A stretch of DNA of 14,621 nt. Source: an uncultured Eubacteriales bacterium. Lineage in GTDB: Bacteria > Bacillota_A > Clostridia > Oscillospirales > Oscillospiraceae. Positions 1 to 8,041 of this stretch are shown piece by piece; within the stretch, counting starts at the first letter, position 1, and each line of letters starts with the position of its first letter. The position numbers were made by a program, and so were the translations under genes. Where the stretch lies: NCBI GenBank assembly GCA_949739085.1, contig CATIYU010000294.1:1-14621 (forward strand), written 5' to 3'. Below the pieces are notes generated by a model that saw only the letters and a program-made list of their open reading frames with translations, was not told the origin of the DNA and searched no databases.

Positions 1-2112
1 ATCGGCTTTTACGGCGTGGACAATCCCCCCGCGCGGTCGCTGGAATACGCGTCAAACATGCTCCAGACCGCGGCGTATTTTATTGTATCCTCCCTGAAGC
101 GCCGCAACCTGGTCCGGGAGCTGCAAAAGCGGAGCTATAATGTGCTCCACGCCCTCAGCGTGGACTACCTGGGGATTTATGAGGTAAACTTTGATACAGG
201 CGAATGCGAGGTATACCGCAGCAGCGGACAGACCGGAGCGGATTGGGCGGCCTGGTTTCAGGGCGGCTACGCGGCGGCGATGGAGCGGTATATTTCCGAG
301 TATGTGGTTCCCAGGGACCAGGAACGTCTCCGCACGGTGACCGAGAAAAACTACGTGCTTGCCCGGCTGCGGAGCAAGAAAAAGTTCTCGGTCCGGTATC
401 AAGTAAAAGACAGCGCCTCCGGGCTAAAGCATCTGGAGCTCCATTTTTCTGCCACCGAACGGACGGCGGCGGAGAACTGCGCGATTTTCGCGCAGCGGGA
501 TGTCAACGCCCTTGTGGAGCAGGAGGAGAAGTATAAGCTGGAGGCGCGGCAGAGCCTTGAGGACATCCTGGAGGGTGCGCGGACCGGAATCTGGACAATT
601 GAGCTGGAGGAGGGCTGCCCGCCGAGAATGTACGCGGACCGGACCATGCGGATTCTCCTGGGGCTCGCGGATGAGATGGAGCCGGAGGAGTGCTACCGGC
701 ACTGGGTTTCGCGCATTGAACCGGACTATGTGGAGATGGTGCGGGAGACGGTGAAAGAGATCTTGGAGACCGGGTGCTCCGAGGTAATCTACCCCTGGAA
801 TCACCCGGCGCTGGGGAAGATCTATGTCCGCTGCGGCGGCGTGCCAGACCGGACATTCAAAAAGCCGGGGGCCTGCCTGAACGGGTACCACCAGGACATC
901 ACGGAGACCATGGTGGTCAGAAAAAGGCAGGAACAGTCCATCATGGATCTTCTGGAGCGGGTGAGGCAGGCAAATTCGGCCAAAAGTGAATTCCTTTCCC
1001 ACATGTCCCACGACCTCCGCACGCCCATCAACGGGATTCTGGGGATGCTGGCCATTCTGGAGAAAAGCCAGGACGACCCGGAGCGGCAGAGGGATTGCCA
1101 GAGGAAGATCCGCGTGTCAGCGGAACATCTGCTGTCTCTGGTAAACGACGTGCTCCAGGTGAGCAAGCTGGAGAGCGGCCGGCCGGCGGCGGTGGAGGAG
1201 CCCTTCGACCTGCGCGCCGCCGTGGAGGACTGCGTTACGATCCTCTCTCCCCTGGCGGAGGAGCGGGGCGTCCGGCTGGAACTGGACGCGTCTGGCCTGC
1301 GGCACAGGAGAGCCGTTGGAAATCCGCTGCATTTGAAGCAGATCCTGATGAATGTTATTGATAACGCCGTCAAGTACAACCGGCCATGCGGCTCCGTATT
1401 TGTCCGGGCGGAGGAGCTCTCCTTCCAGGATGGGACGGCAAACTGCCGCTTTACGGTCAAGGACACTGGCATCGGTATTGGGGAGGATTTTAAGGAGCAC
1501 ATCTTTGAGCCCTTTACCCAGGAGCATCAGGGCGCGAGAACCAATTATGACGGAGTTGGACTCGGCATGTCCATTGTAAAGAAGCTGGTCGATCAGATGA
1601 AGGGAACGGTTGAGATCGACAGCCGGATTGGCAGGGGGAGCGTGGTTCAGATCACGCTTCCTGTCCGGATTGATGAGGCGTGGAGCGGAGAGCCTGCGGA
1701 CGAGGTCTGGAATATGCCGGACAATATTGCCGGGATGCGCGTGCTTCTGGTGGAGGACAACGAGATCAACTGTGAAATCGTGGAATATATTCTCAAGGAC
1801 GCGGGCATAGAGGTTGTGACCGCCAACGACGGAAAAGCCGCCGTGGACGCGTTCGCGGCCTCCGAGCCGGGGACGTTTGACTGCGTGCTGATGGATTTGA
1901 TGATGCCGGTCATGAGCGGATATGAGGCGTCGCGGGTGATTCGCGGCCTGGACCGGGCGGACGCGGAGGCTGTGCCCATCATCGCGCTGTCGGCCAACGC
2001 GTTTGAAGAGGACGTCGCGCTGGCAAAGGCCGCCGGGATGAACGCGCATTTGGCAAAGCCGGTGGACATCCGCAAAATGCTTCAGGTCATGAGCCGTCTG
2101 AGGGGCTGCTAG
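1..2112 (+). CDS. Hybrid sensor histidine kinase (GAF-end, PAS-like x2, HisKA, HATPase, REC), 5'-truncated
   Basis: This is a phosphorelay sensor kinase, probably cytoplasmic in the visible part, whose input signal is unknown. The frame is open from base 1, and the first residues (IGFYGVDNP) look like the end of a GAF domain, so the true start lies upstream; the GTG at 16 is probably internal. Two PAS-like segments follow (about 130-500 and 550-905). The HisKA motif SHMSHDLRTP has its phospho-His at 1009-1011. The ATPase domain has an N-box Asn at 1363-1365, then DTGIGIG and GVGLGMS boxes. A C-terminal receiver (about 1738-2100) has the VEDNE acidic pair, phospho-acceptor Asp at 1894-1896 in VLMDLMMP, and the conserved Lys at 2056-2058, so it looks active. 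The next kinase gene starts 69 nt downstream on the same strand, suggesting co-transcription. Kinase function is near certain; pathway and partner are unknown. Confidence 0.93.
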   Translation: MGFYGVDNPPARSLEYASNMLQTAAYFIVSSLKRRNLVRELQKRSYNVLHALSVDYLGIYEVNFDTGECEVYRSSGQTGADWAAWFQGGYAAAMERYISEYVVPRDQERLRTVTEKNYVLARLRSKKKFSVRYQVKDSASGLKHLELHFSATERTAAENCAIFAQRDVNALVEQEEKYKLEARQSLEDILEGARTGIWTIELEEGCPPRMYADRTMRILLGLADEMEPEECYRHWVSRIEPDYVEMVRETVKEILETGCSEVIYPWNHPALGKIYVRCGGVPDRTFKKPGACLNGYHQDITETMVVRKRQEQSIMDLLERVRQANSAKSEFLSHMSHDLRTPINGILGMLAILEKSQDDPERQRDCQRKIRVSAEHLLSLVNDVLQVSKLESGRPAAVEEPFDLRAAVEDCVTILSPLAEERGVRLELDASGLRHRRAVGNPLHLKQILMNVIDNAVKYNRPCGSVFVRAEELSFQDGTANCRFTVKDTGIGIGEDFKEHIFEPFTQEHQGARTNYDGVGLGMSIVKKLVDQMKGTVEIDSRIGRGSVVQITLPVRIDEAWSGEPADEVWNMPDNIAGMRVLLVEDNEINCEIVEYILKDAGIEVVTANDGKAAVDAFAASEPGTFDCVLMDLMMPVMSGYEASRVIRGLDRADAEAVPIIALSANAFEEDVALAKAAGMNAHLAKPVDIRKMLQVMSRLRGC

Positions 2113-2181
2113 GCGTTTGGAACGGAGAGCGCCCAATCATCCAATAACTGAAATACGAAAACCTGTGGAGATGGCAAAGGT

Positions 2182-4746
2182 ATGAAAAATAAGGCTTTAC
2201 CTCGCTCTTTAAAAGTCAGTACAGCGGTCATTATCTGCTTGACGGTATTTGTGTTTTCCTTCCTTGGGATGTCCATCCACAATATGAGCGAAAACACGAT
2301 TGAGGAGATCGGCACCGCTTATATGTCCGGAATGAACGAGCAGGTGTCTTTGCACTTTGAAACGATTATTGAGCTCCGCCTGACAATGGCGGAATCCATC
2401 GCGCATATTGCGGCGGGAGACGGAGACTACGGCTCCCGGGAGGAAATCGAATACGGCGCAAGGGCGCGGCATTTTCTGTGCGCCGCCCTGTATTCGCCCA
2501 ATGGCGAAATTGAAATGATTTACGGCGATTCTGTGGACCCCATCCACCCTGAGCCGTTTTTAGAGAGCCTGCGGAACGGGGAGCCCAAGACGGCGTCCGC
2601 TGTTGACAGCGGCGGGAACGGTGTGATCTTGTTCGGCGTCCCCTGTGAATATCCCATGTCCAGCGGAGACAGCAGCCTGGCCATGGTGGTGGGTCTCTCT
2701 ACCCAATATATGGGCGAGGTCCTCTTCCTGGATTCAGACAACTCGCTGAGCTATTCTTTTGTCATACGAAAGGACGGCAGCTACGTTGTCGGGAACGAGG
2801 ACGACGCTCACGAAAATTACTTCGACAGGCTTTACAGTATTTTTGAAGGTCAGGACCAGGAGGCCGCTTCCTATATCCAGCAGCTGACGGCGGCCATGAG
2901 CGCAAATGAGGAGTATTCCGTTATTCTCAATAAGGGCGAGTCGCGCCGCCACCTGCACTGCACCAGCCTTCCCTACTGCGACTGGTACCTGGTGACGGTC
3001 CTCCCCTTTGATGGGCTGGATTACGCGATTGCGGGGATGAGCAGTCATTGGCTCACCCTTGTTTACGCCGCTTCTCTTGCGGTAATCGCCATGCTCCTCT
3101 ACATATTCTTTCAGTATTTGCGGCTGTTCAGAAACCAGGTATCGGAATTGAAGCGTGTAAACACGGAAATGGATACGGCCCGGAAGGACGCGGAACGGGC
3201 GCGGAAAGAGGCGGAGCAGGCCAATACGGCCAAACAGGACTTCCTTTCCAGCATGAGCCATGACATACGCACCCCTATGAACGCCATCATCGGGATGACG
3301 TCCCTGGCCATAGATAACGCCAATAATCCGGAGCAGGTTCAGGACTATCTGCGTAAGATTGCGCTGTCCAGCAAGCATCTGCTGGGGCTGATTAACGACG
3401 TATTGGATATATCTAAGATTGAAAGCGGAAAAATGGCGCTGAATATCGAGCCGGTGTCGCTGAGAGAGGTGATGGACTGCATTGTCAATATTATGCAGTC
3501 TCAGGTCAAGGCGAAAAACCAGCAATTCAACGCGGCTGCCTACGAAATCCTTTCAGAGGATGTGTACTGCGACAGCGTGCGGCTGAATCAGGTGCTGATT
3601 AACCTGCTGGGAAACGCCGTCAAATTCACGCCGGAAAACGGTTTGATTCAAGTGATGGTGTACCAGGAAGCGCTTCCGGAGGCGCCTTCCCGTGTCCGCA
3701 CCCATTTCCTGGTGAGCGATACGGGAATTGGCATGTCAAAGGAGTATCAAAAGGTAATCTTTGAATCCTTCAGCAGAGAGGACACCACCCGGGTACAGAA
3801 GACAGAGGGATCCGGGCTGGGGATGACCATTACCAAGCACATTGTAGACGCGATGGGCGGCGCTATTTCTGTCCGCAGCGAACAGGGCAAGGGCAGCGAG
3901 TTCCATGTTGTGCTTGACCTGGAAAAAGCGGCGGAACGGGAGATGGAGGCGGCTTTCCCGGACTGGAACGTGCTGGTTGTTGACGGCGACGAGCGGCTAT
4001 GCGCCAATACAGTTCGTATTTTGGAATCCACCGGCGTCCGAGCTCAGTGGTGTCTGAGCGCGGGGCAGGCGATGGAACGGATTGCTGGCGGCAGCTATCA
4101 GCTAATCCTTTTGGGCTGGAAATTACCGGATATGAACGGGATTGAGGCCGCCCGGGCAATTCGGCTGAACTGTGGGGAGAGCAGTCCGGCGCTGCTGCTA
4201 TCGGCCTGCGATTGGAGCGGGATGGCGGACGAGGCCAGGGAAGCGGGGATTTCCGGATTTCTTTCCAAGCCGGTGTTTAAGTCCACCCTGCTGGACGCGC
4301 TGAACGCGTTTGCCGGTACTGGCTTTGAGGAGGCTGACGGTACCGAACAGGCGGTTGATCTGGTGCTTCGGGGGAAGCGTATTTTATTGGCGGAGGATAA
4401 TGAACTCAACTGGGAAGTGGCAAAGGAGCTGCTTTCCGTTCTTGAACTGGAATTGGACTGGGTTGAGAACGGGCAGCTCTGTGCCGCGAAATTTGAGGAA
4501 TCTCCAGTTGGGTATTATGACGCGATTCTTATGGATGTGCGGATGCCCGTTATGGACGGCTATGAAGCGACCGCGGCCATCCGGGGGATGGAACGCGGGG
4601 ACGCGGATATTCCCATTATCGCAATGACTGCCGACGCGTTTTCAGAGGATATCCAGAAGTGCTTGGAGTGCGGTATGAACGACCATCTGGCCAAACCCAT
4701 TGATGTTCAGGCCATTGCCTACAAGCTGAAAAAATATCTAAAATAA
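2182..4746 (+). CDS. Membrane-bound hybrid histidine kinase with dCache-like sensor and two receivers (first degenerate)
   Basis: An 854-residue membrane sensor kinase. Domain order: short cytoplasmic tail, TM1 (about 10-30), a ~255-residue extracytoplasmic region resembling a double Cache sensor (YSFVIRKDGSYVVGN is typical), TM2 (about 291-313), and a Lys/Glu/Ala-rich coiled coil (about 315-352). HisKA follows with MSHDIRTPMN and His360. The HATPase domain has N478 in the N-box, D513-TGIG, and GSGLGMT from 543. Receiver 1 (about 595-715) reads ILLGWKLPDMNG: the phospho-acceptor Asp is replaced by Gly645, although a Lys in FLSKPVF remains. Receiver 2 (about 732-854) is canonical, with AEDNE, Asp785 in LMDVRMP, and AKPID. 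The only visible Shine-Dalgarno is GGAG at 2167-2170, a loose 11 nt from ATG. Cache sensors commonly bind small organic ligands; the ligand here cannot be inferred. Probably in one operon with the kinase upstream. Confidence 0.94.
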   Translation: MKNKALPRSLKVSTAVIICLTVFVFSFLGMSIHNMSENTIEEIGTAYMSGMNEQVSLHFETIIELRLTMAESIAHIAAGDGDYGSREEIEYGARARHFLCAALYSPNGEIEMIYGDSVDPIHPEPFLESLRNGEPKTASAVDSGGNGVILFGVPCEYPMSSGDSSLAMVVGLSTQYMGEVLFLDSDNSLSYSFVIRKDGSYVVGNEDDAHENYFDRLYSIFEGQDQEAASYIQQLTAAMSANEEYSVILNKGESRRHLHCTSLPYCDWYLVTVLPFDGLDYAIAGMSSHWLTLVYAASLAVIAMLLYIFFQYLRLFRNQVSELKRVNTEMDTARKDAERARKEAEQANTAKQDFLSSMSHDIRTPMNAIIGMTSLAIDNANNPEQVQDYLRKIALSSKHLLGLINDVLDISKIESGKMALNIEPVSLREVMDCIVNIMQSQVKAKNQQFNAAAYEILSEDVYCDSVRLNQVLINLLGNAVKFTPENGLIQVMVYQEALPEAPSRVRTHFLVSDTGIGMSKEYQKVIFESFSREDTTRVQKTEGSGLGMTITKHIVDAMGGAISVRSEQGKGSEFHVVLDLEKAAEREMEAAFPDWNVLVVDGDERLCANTVRILESTGVRAQWCLSAGQAMERIAGGSYQLILLGWKLPDMNGIEAARAIRLNCGESSPALLLSACDWSGMADEAREAGISGFLSKPVFKSTLLDALNAFAGTGFEEADGTEQAVDLVLRGKRILLAEDNELNWEVAKELLSVLELELDWVENGQLCAAKFEESPVGYYDAILMDVRMPVMDGYEATAAIRGMERGDADIPIIAMTADAFSEDIQKCLECGMNDHLAKPIDVQAIAYKLKKYLK

Positions 4747-4766
4747 GTGAAGTGACTTGGATTGGG

Positions 4767-4853
4767 ATGGCGGCGTATCTATGCTGGCAAGAGCCGCCAT
4801 GCCGGTGAGGCGCACCCCGCCGGTCCCGGCTATGAGCTGAGGGCAGGCTCTTG
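4767..4853 (+). other. Non-coding segment with overlapping inverted repeats
   Basis: The gap between the second kinase and yhaM contains no convincing ORF. ATGGCGGC (4767-4774) is perfectly complementary to GCCGCCAT (4793-4800) across an 18-nt loop. CAAGAGCC (4788-4795) is perfectly complementary to GGCTCTTG (4846-4853) across 50 nt. The arms at 4793-4795 are shared, so the two stems exclude each other. No T-tract follows either, so a standard intrinsic terminator is not supported. It could be part of the 3' UTR of the kinase operon, a mutually exclusive RNA switch, or chance in GC-rich DNA. Confidence 0.35.
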
Positions 4854-4868
4854 ACCGGGATAATGGTC

Positions 4869-4897
4869 TCGACAAGGGACCTATGGTATGGTATACT
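4869..4897 (+). promoter_or_regulatory. Sigma-A-type promoter for yhaM
   Basis: TCGACA (4869-4874) is a 5/6 match to the -35 consensus. It is followed by a 17-nt spacer and TATACT (4892-4897), a 5/6 match to -10, with a TG at 4889-4890 forming an extended -10. Transcription would begin near 4904. This places the in-frame ATG at 4883 upstream of the transcript and supports translation from 4955. Confidence 0.7.
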
Positions 4898-4915
4898 GGC
4901 GAAGAAAACCAGAAC

Positions 4916-4957
4916 AGAGAGGAGGCGCCTGCCCGGCGGGCGGCGCAGCACGATATG
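4916..4957 (+). promoter_or_regulatory. Shine-Dalgarno separated from the yhaM start by a GC-rich hairpin
   Basis: The only good Shine-Dalgarno is AGAGAGGAG (4916-4924), 30 nt before ATG 4955, too far for normal initiation. The bases between form a hairpin: GCGCC (4925-4929) pairs with GGCGC (4942-4946), T4930 is bulged, GCCC (4931-4934) pairs with GGGC (4938-4941), and GGC is the loop. Folding this 22-nt element leaves AGCACGAT (8 nt) between the Shine-Dalgarno and ATG, an ordinary spacing. Bridging of a Shine-Dalgarno by a stem-loop is known from phage T4 gene 38; its use here is inferred. Confidence 0.55.
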
Positions 4958-5902
4958 GACTACAATAAATCCATCCTAGAATTTTCCGTGGGGGACGAGA
5001 TTGAGGGCTATTATGTCCTCAAGACCGCTCTCTCCAAGGTTTCCAACAACGGCAAGCCCTTTCTCAGCGCCCTGCTGGCCGACAGGACCGGAACCATAGA
5101 GGCCAAGGTGTGGGACTACGGCGGCCCCGTCTCCTCTGCCGACGAGGGGGGCATTGTGAAAATCCGGGGCAGCGTCTCGGAGTTCCGGGGGTCCCTCCAG
5201 CTGATTATCAGCCGCATCCGGTTGTCCCAGGAGGGCGACCCCTGCGACCTGGGCCGTCTGGTGCCGGTGGCCCCGCTAGATGAGGAGGCGGCCTACCGGG
5301 AACTGCTGGACTTCATCCAGGAAATTGCCGATACAGACTACCGGGCTGTCTGCGAGGCGCTGCTCGGCAAATACGGAGAGCGGTTCCGGACCATTCCCGG
5401 CGGGAAGAGTATGCACCACAGCTTCCTCAACGGCCTCCTCATGCATACGCTGTACATGCTTCGTACGGCGAAATACCTGGCGGACCTCTACGCTGGCGTG
5501 GTGGACCGGGACCTGCTCCTGGCGGGTACGCTGCTCCACGACCTGGCCAAGTGCGACGAATTTGTTACTTCCCCTCTGGGCCTTGTGACGGAGTACTCTG
5601 TTAAGGGCCAGCTCTTGGGGCATCTGGTTATGGGGGCCCAGGAGGCTGCGGCGGCGGCAAAGGAGCTGGGGATGCCGGAGGAGAAATCGGTGCTGCTCCA
5701 GCACATGCTCCTCTCCCACCACGGGGAGCCGGAGTTCGGAGCGGCGGTGCGGCCCATGTGCGCGGAGAGCGAGCTCCTGAGCCTTATTGACCTCATCGAC
5801 AGCCGCATGGAGATTTACCGGGAGACCTTGGCGGAGACCCTGCCCGGCCAATTTTCCAAGCGGGTGTTCGCGCTGGACAAGAAGGTTTTCCGGCATCTGT
5901 GA
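4955..5902 (+). CDS. yhaM: 3'-5' exoribonuclease YhaM family (OB-fold + HD domain)
   Basis: A cytoplasmic metal-dependent exonuclease that in Bacillus trims RNA and single-stranded DNA from the 3' end. From ATG 4955 it is 315 residues, against about 314 for B. subtilis YhaM. The N-terminal ~90 residues form an OB-fold nucleic-acid domain (NGKPFLSALLADRTGTIEAKVWD closely follows the family). The HD phosphohydrolase domain has MHHSFLNGLLMH (153-164), the HD pair His195-Asp196 in LLHDLAK, and a downstream LSHHGEPEFG metal-site motif. The ending KRVFALDKK also matches YhaM. ATG 4883 is in frame but would add 24 unconserved residues and lies before the predicted transcript start. The HAD gene follows after 16 nt, so the two are probably co-transcribed. 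Confidence 0.93.
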   Translation: MDYNKSILEFSVGDEIEGYYVLKTALSKVSNNGKPFLSALLADRTGTIEAKVWDYGGPVSSADEGGIVKIRGSVSEFRGSLQLIISRIRLSQEGDPCDLGRLVPVAPLDEEAAYRELLDFIQEIADTDYRAVCEALLGKYGERFRTIPGGKSMHHSFLNGLLMHTLYMLRTAKYLADLYAGVVDRDLLLAGTLLHDLAKCDEFVTSPLGLVTEYSVKGQLLGHLVMGAQEAAAAAKELGMPEEKSVLLQHMLLSHHGEPEFGAAVRPMCAESELLSLIDLIDSRMEIYRETLAETLPGQFSKRVFALDKKVFRHL

Positions 5903-5918
5903 GGGGAGGCGGGCGGCC

Positions 5919-6605
5919 ATGAAATATCCCTACCTGCTGTTTGACGCGGACAACACCCTCTTTGACTTCGACGCTGCCGAGCGGGAGGCCCACCGCCAGC
6001 TCTGCGAAGCATACGGCCTTGCCTTTTCGGAGAAAGGCTATCAGCTTTACCACCGCTGCAACGCAGGGCTTTGGAAGGAATTTGACCAGGGCCTGTGCAC
6101 CAAGGAATACCTATTGGTGGAGCGGTTCCGGCGGTACCTGGCCCTAACAGGGGAGACGGCGGACCTGGAGGCGCTGAACCGGGCCCACCTGCGGGCCCTG
6201 GGGGAGAACGCGGTGCTGCTGCCCGGGGCGCTGGAGCTGTGCCGGTCCCTGGCGGAGAACCACCGGCTGTACCTTCTGACAAACGCCGTGGAGTCCGTTC
6301 AGCGGGCGCGGTTTGGCCGCTCCGCCATCGCGCCCTGTTTTCAGGATGTGTTCATCTCAGAGGCAGTGGGGTGCGGCAAGCCAAGCCGGGCGTATTTTGA
6401 CCACGTTTTCCAGGCCGTGCCGGGTCTGACAGAGGGAAACTGCCTGTTGATTGGCGACTCCCTCTCCAGCGACATCCAGGGTGCTAATAACGCCGGACTG
6501 CCCTGCTGCTGGTTCAACCCCAAGGGGATGGCCAGGCCGGAGGGGCTTCGGATTGACTACGAGGTCCGGTCCCTGGCGGAGGTCCGGGAGATTGCGGAGC
6601 AGTGA
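5919..6605 (+). CDS. yjjG: HAD-superfamily nucleotidase, YjjG/YfnB type
   Basis: A soluble 228-residue HAD hydrolase, the usual family length. YjjG of E. coli is a 5'-nucleotidase that removes non-canonical pyrimidine nucleotides as a house-cleaning enzyme; the same activity is inferred here and the true substrate could differ. Motif I is FDADNTLFDFD, with nucleophile Asp9 and acid/base Asp11. Motif II is LLTNAVE with Thr121. Motif III is CGKPSRAYF with Lys154. Motif IV is GDSLSSDIQGANNAG with Asp180 and Asp185. The segment GLWKEFDQGLCTKE in the helical cap resembles B. subtilis YfnB. ATG 5919 is preceded by GGGGAGG (5903-5909) at 9 nt, starting directly after the yhaM stop. The in-frame extension upstream overlaps yhaM and is rejected. 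Confidence 0.9.
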   Translation: MKYPYLLFDADNTLFDFDAAEREAHRQLCEAYGLAFSEKGYQLYHRCNAGLWKEFDQGLCTKEYLLVERFRRYLALTGETADLEALNRAHLRALGENAVLLPGALELCRSLAENHRLYLLTNAVESVQRARFGRSAIAPCFQDVFISEAVGCGKPSRAYFDHVFQAVPGLTEGNCLLIGDSLSSDIQGANNAGLPCCWFNPKGMARPEGLRIDYEVRSLAEVREIAEQ

Positions 6606-6616
6606 AACTGATGTGC

Positions 6617-6644
6617 CGTCCCGCAGAAAAGGGACGCTATTTTT
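6617..6644 (+). terminator. Modest intrinsic terminator after the nucleotidase gene
   Basis: CGTCCC (6617-6622) pairs with GGGACG (6631-6636) around an A-rich 8-nt loop, and CTATTTTT follows directly (T-run 6640-6644). The stem is only 6 bp. Its position 12 nt after the stop codon and just before a new promoter fits termination of the yhaM-nucleotidase unit. Confidence 0.55.
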
Positions 6645-6655
6645 GGAAAGAGCAC

Positions 6656-6683
6656 TTGCACTTTTTCAAAAATGTGTTATAAC
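6656..6683 (+). promoter_or_regulatory. Extended -10 promoter for the aminopeptidase gene
   Basis: TATAAC (6678-6683) matches the -10 consensus at 5/6 and is preceded by TG at 6675-6676, forming an extended -10. The -35 candidate TTGCAC (6656-6661) is weak (3/6), with a 16-nt spacer. Transcription would start near 6690, at the foot of a strong hairpin. Confidence 0.5.
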
Positions 6684-6690
6684 GGATATA

Positions 6691-6721
6691 GCCGGTCCCG
6701 CCGCAGCCCGGCGGGGCCGGT
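6691..6721 (+). promoter_or_regulatory. Stable hairpin at the 5' end of the aminopeptidase transcript
   Basis: CCGGTCCCGCCG (6692-6703) pairs with CGGCGGGGCCGG (6709-6720) over 12 bp with one G-U pair and a 5-nt CAGCC loop. G6691-T6721 can add a wobble pair. No T-tract follows, so it is not a normal terminator. If the start near 6690 is right, this is a 5'-terminal stem-loop, which could protect the mRNA from 5'-end-dependent decay. Confidence 0.5.
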
Positions 6722-6765
6722 CCATACCCCGGCAAAAGAATCTATTACGATATGAGGAGAACGGT

Positions 6766-8007
6766 ATGACAGCAGAATTTTACGCAAATAACAGAAAAAA
6801 TCTTCTGGATAAGCTGGAGGAGGGCAGCATGGTGCTGCTGTACTCCGGCAAGGCTCCGGTGAAGAGCAACGACCAGGATATGTGCCCCTTCCCCGTGAAC
6901 CGCAATTTCTTCTACCTCACCGGCATTGACAGGCAGAATGTCTGGCTGGCAATGGTAAAAGGCGCCTCCCGGCATTTGGAGCTGCTCTTTATTGACGAGC
7001 CCAACGAGGAGATTATCAAATGGAACGGCAAGATGCTGACCCGGGAGGAGGCCAGCGAACAGAGCGGCATCAAGACCTCTGACGTCCGCTACACGCAGGA
7101 TATGGACCGCTACATCTCCTCCTGGCTGGCCAACTGGGCGAAGGAGGTCTGCTTCGCCATGAACCGCCGCTCCCTGCACGCCGCGCCTACCCGGGAGGAG
7201 GAGTACGCCAGAATGCTCCGGGAGAAGTATCCCGCCCTGCCGGTGCGGAATATTTTCAAGACGATGTCCTCCCTCCGCGCCATTAAGACCCAGGAGGAGG
7301 TCCAGTGTATCCGCCGGGCCGGGGACGTGACGATAGAGGCCCTCAAGCAGATGCTGAAAACCGCGCGGCCCGGGGAGTACGAGTACCAGTGGGCGGCAGA
7401 TTTCGAGCACTATGTAGCCCGCAGCGGCCTGCGCCTGGGCTTTGAGACCATCGCCGCCGCCGGAGAGAACGCGGTGATGCTCCACTACTCCGACAACAAC
7501 TGTGAGGCCAAGGCCGGGGACCTGCTCCTGGTGGACCTGGGGGCGGAGTACCAGAACTACTCTGCCGACATCTCCCGCACCTTCCCCATCAGCGGGAAGT
7601 TCACGGAGCGGCAGAAGGAGCTCTTTAACATCGTCCGGGAGGCCATGGAGCTGGCCAAGGAGAAGATGCGCCCCGGCGTCTCCACCCGGGAGGCGGACAA
7701 GGCGGTGAACGAGTTCTACAAGAAGGCTCTGCGCACGGCCAAGCTGATTACGGACGACAGCGAGGTGTCCAAGTACCTCTACCACGGCGTTTCCCACTCT
7801 CTGGGCCTGGATACCCACGACCCATGCGACCGGAGCGAGTACGAGCCGGGCATGGTCATCACCTGTGAGCCGGGCCTCTATGTGGCGGCGGAGGGAATTG
7901 GCATCCGTCTGGAGAACGATATCCTGGTGACGGAGGGCGCGGCGGAGGACCTGGTTGGCAGCCGCCTGCTGGATCCCGCCGAGATTGAGAGCCTGATGGA
8001 GCGGTGA
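6766..8007 (+). CDS. Xaa-Pro aminopeptidase (M24B metallopeptidase)
   Basis: A cytoplasmic dinuclear-metal peptidase that removes an N-terminal residue preceding proline, used in peptide turnover. At 413 residues it has an N-terminal AMP_N-type domain (about 1-135; NRNFFYLTGIDRQN is typical) and a C-terminal pita-bread domain. All five expected metal ligands are visible: Asp257 (LLVDLGAEY), Asp268 (YSADISRTF), His344 (YHGVSHSLGLDTHD), Glu368 (ITCEPGLYV) and Glu383 (GIRLENDILVTE). No signal peptide is seen. ATG 6766 is preceded by GAGGAGA (6754-6760) at good spacing. It has its own promoter and leader hairpin. The PocR-AraC regulator begins about 34 nt after its stop and shows no separate promoter, so the two are probably co-transcribed. 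Family assignment is firm; substrate preference is not. Confidence 0.93.
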   Translation: MTAEFYANNRKNLLDKLEEGSMVLLYSGKAPVKSNDQDMCPFPVNRNFFYLTGIDRQNVWLAMVKGASRHLELLFIDEPNEEIIKWNGKMLTREEASEQSGIKTSDVRYTQDMDRYISSWLANWAKEVCFAMNRRSLHAAPTREEEYARMLREKYPALPVRNIFKTMSSLRAIKTQEEVQCIRRAGDVTIEALKQMLKTARPGEYEYQWAADFEHYVARSGLRLGFETIAAAGENAVMLHYSDNNCEAKAGDLLLVDLGAEYQNYSADISRTFPISGKFTERQKELFNIVREAMELAKEKMRPGVSTREADKAVNEFYKKALRTAKLITDDSEVSKYLYHGVSHSLGLDTHDPCDRSEYEPGMVITCEPGLYVAAEGIGIRLENDILVTEGAAEDLVGSRLLDPAEIESLMER

Positions 8008-8041
8008 GGCGCTCTGGGGCGGCGGAGAGGGGGGAGGGCCC

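Noticed and set aside
1117..2136. 339-codon minus-strand open frame opposite the first kinase
   Set aside because: Opposite the kinase ATPase and receiver domains; no recognisable motifs and no Shine-Dalgarno.
4883..4954. Upstream ATG 4883 as the yhaM start
   Set aside because: It lies upstream of the predicted transcript start, its AAGGGA is only 3 nt away, and the extra 24 residues are not part of the family; from 4955 the length matches YhaM.
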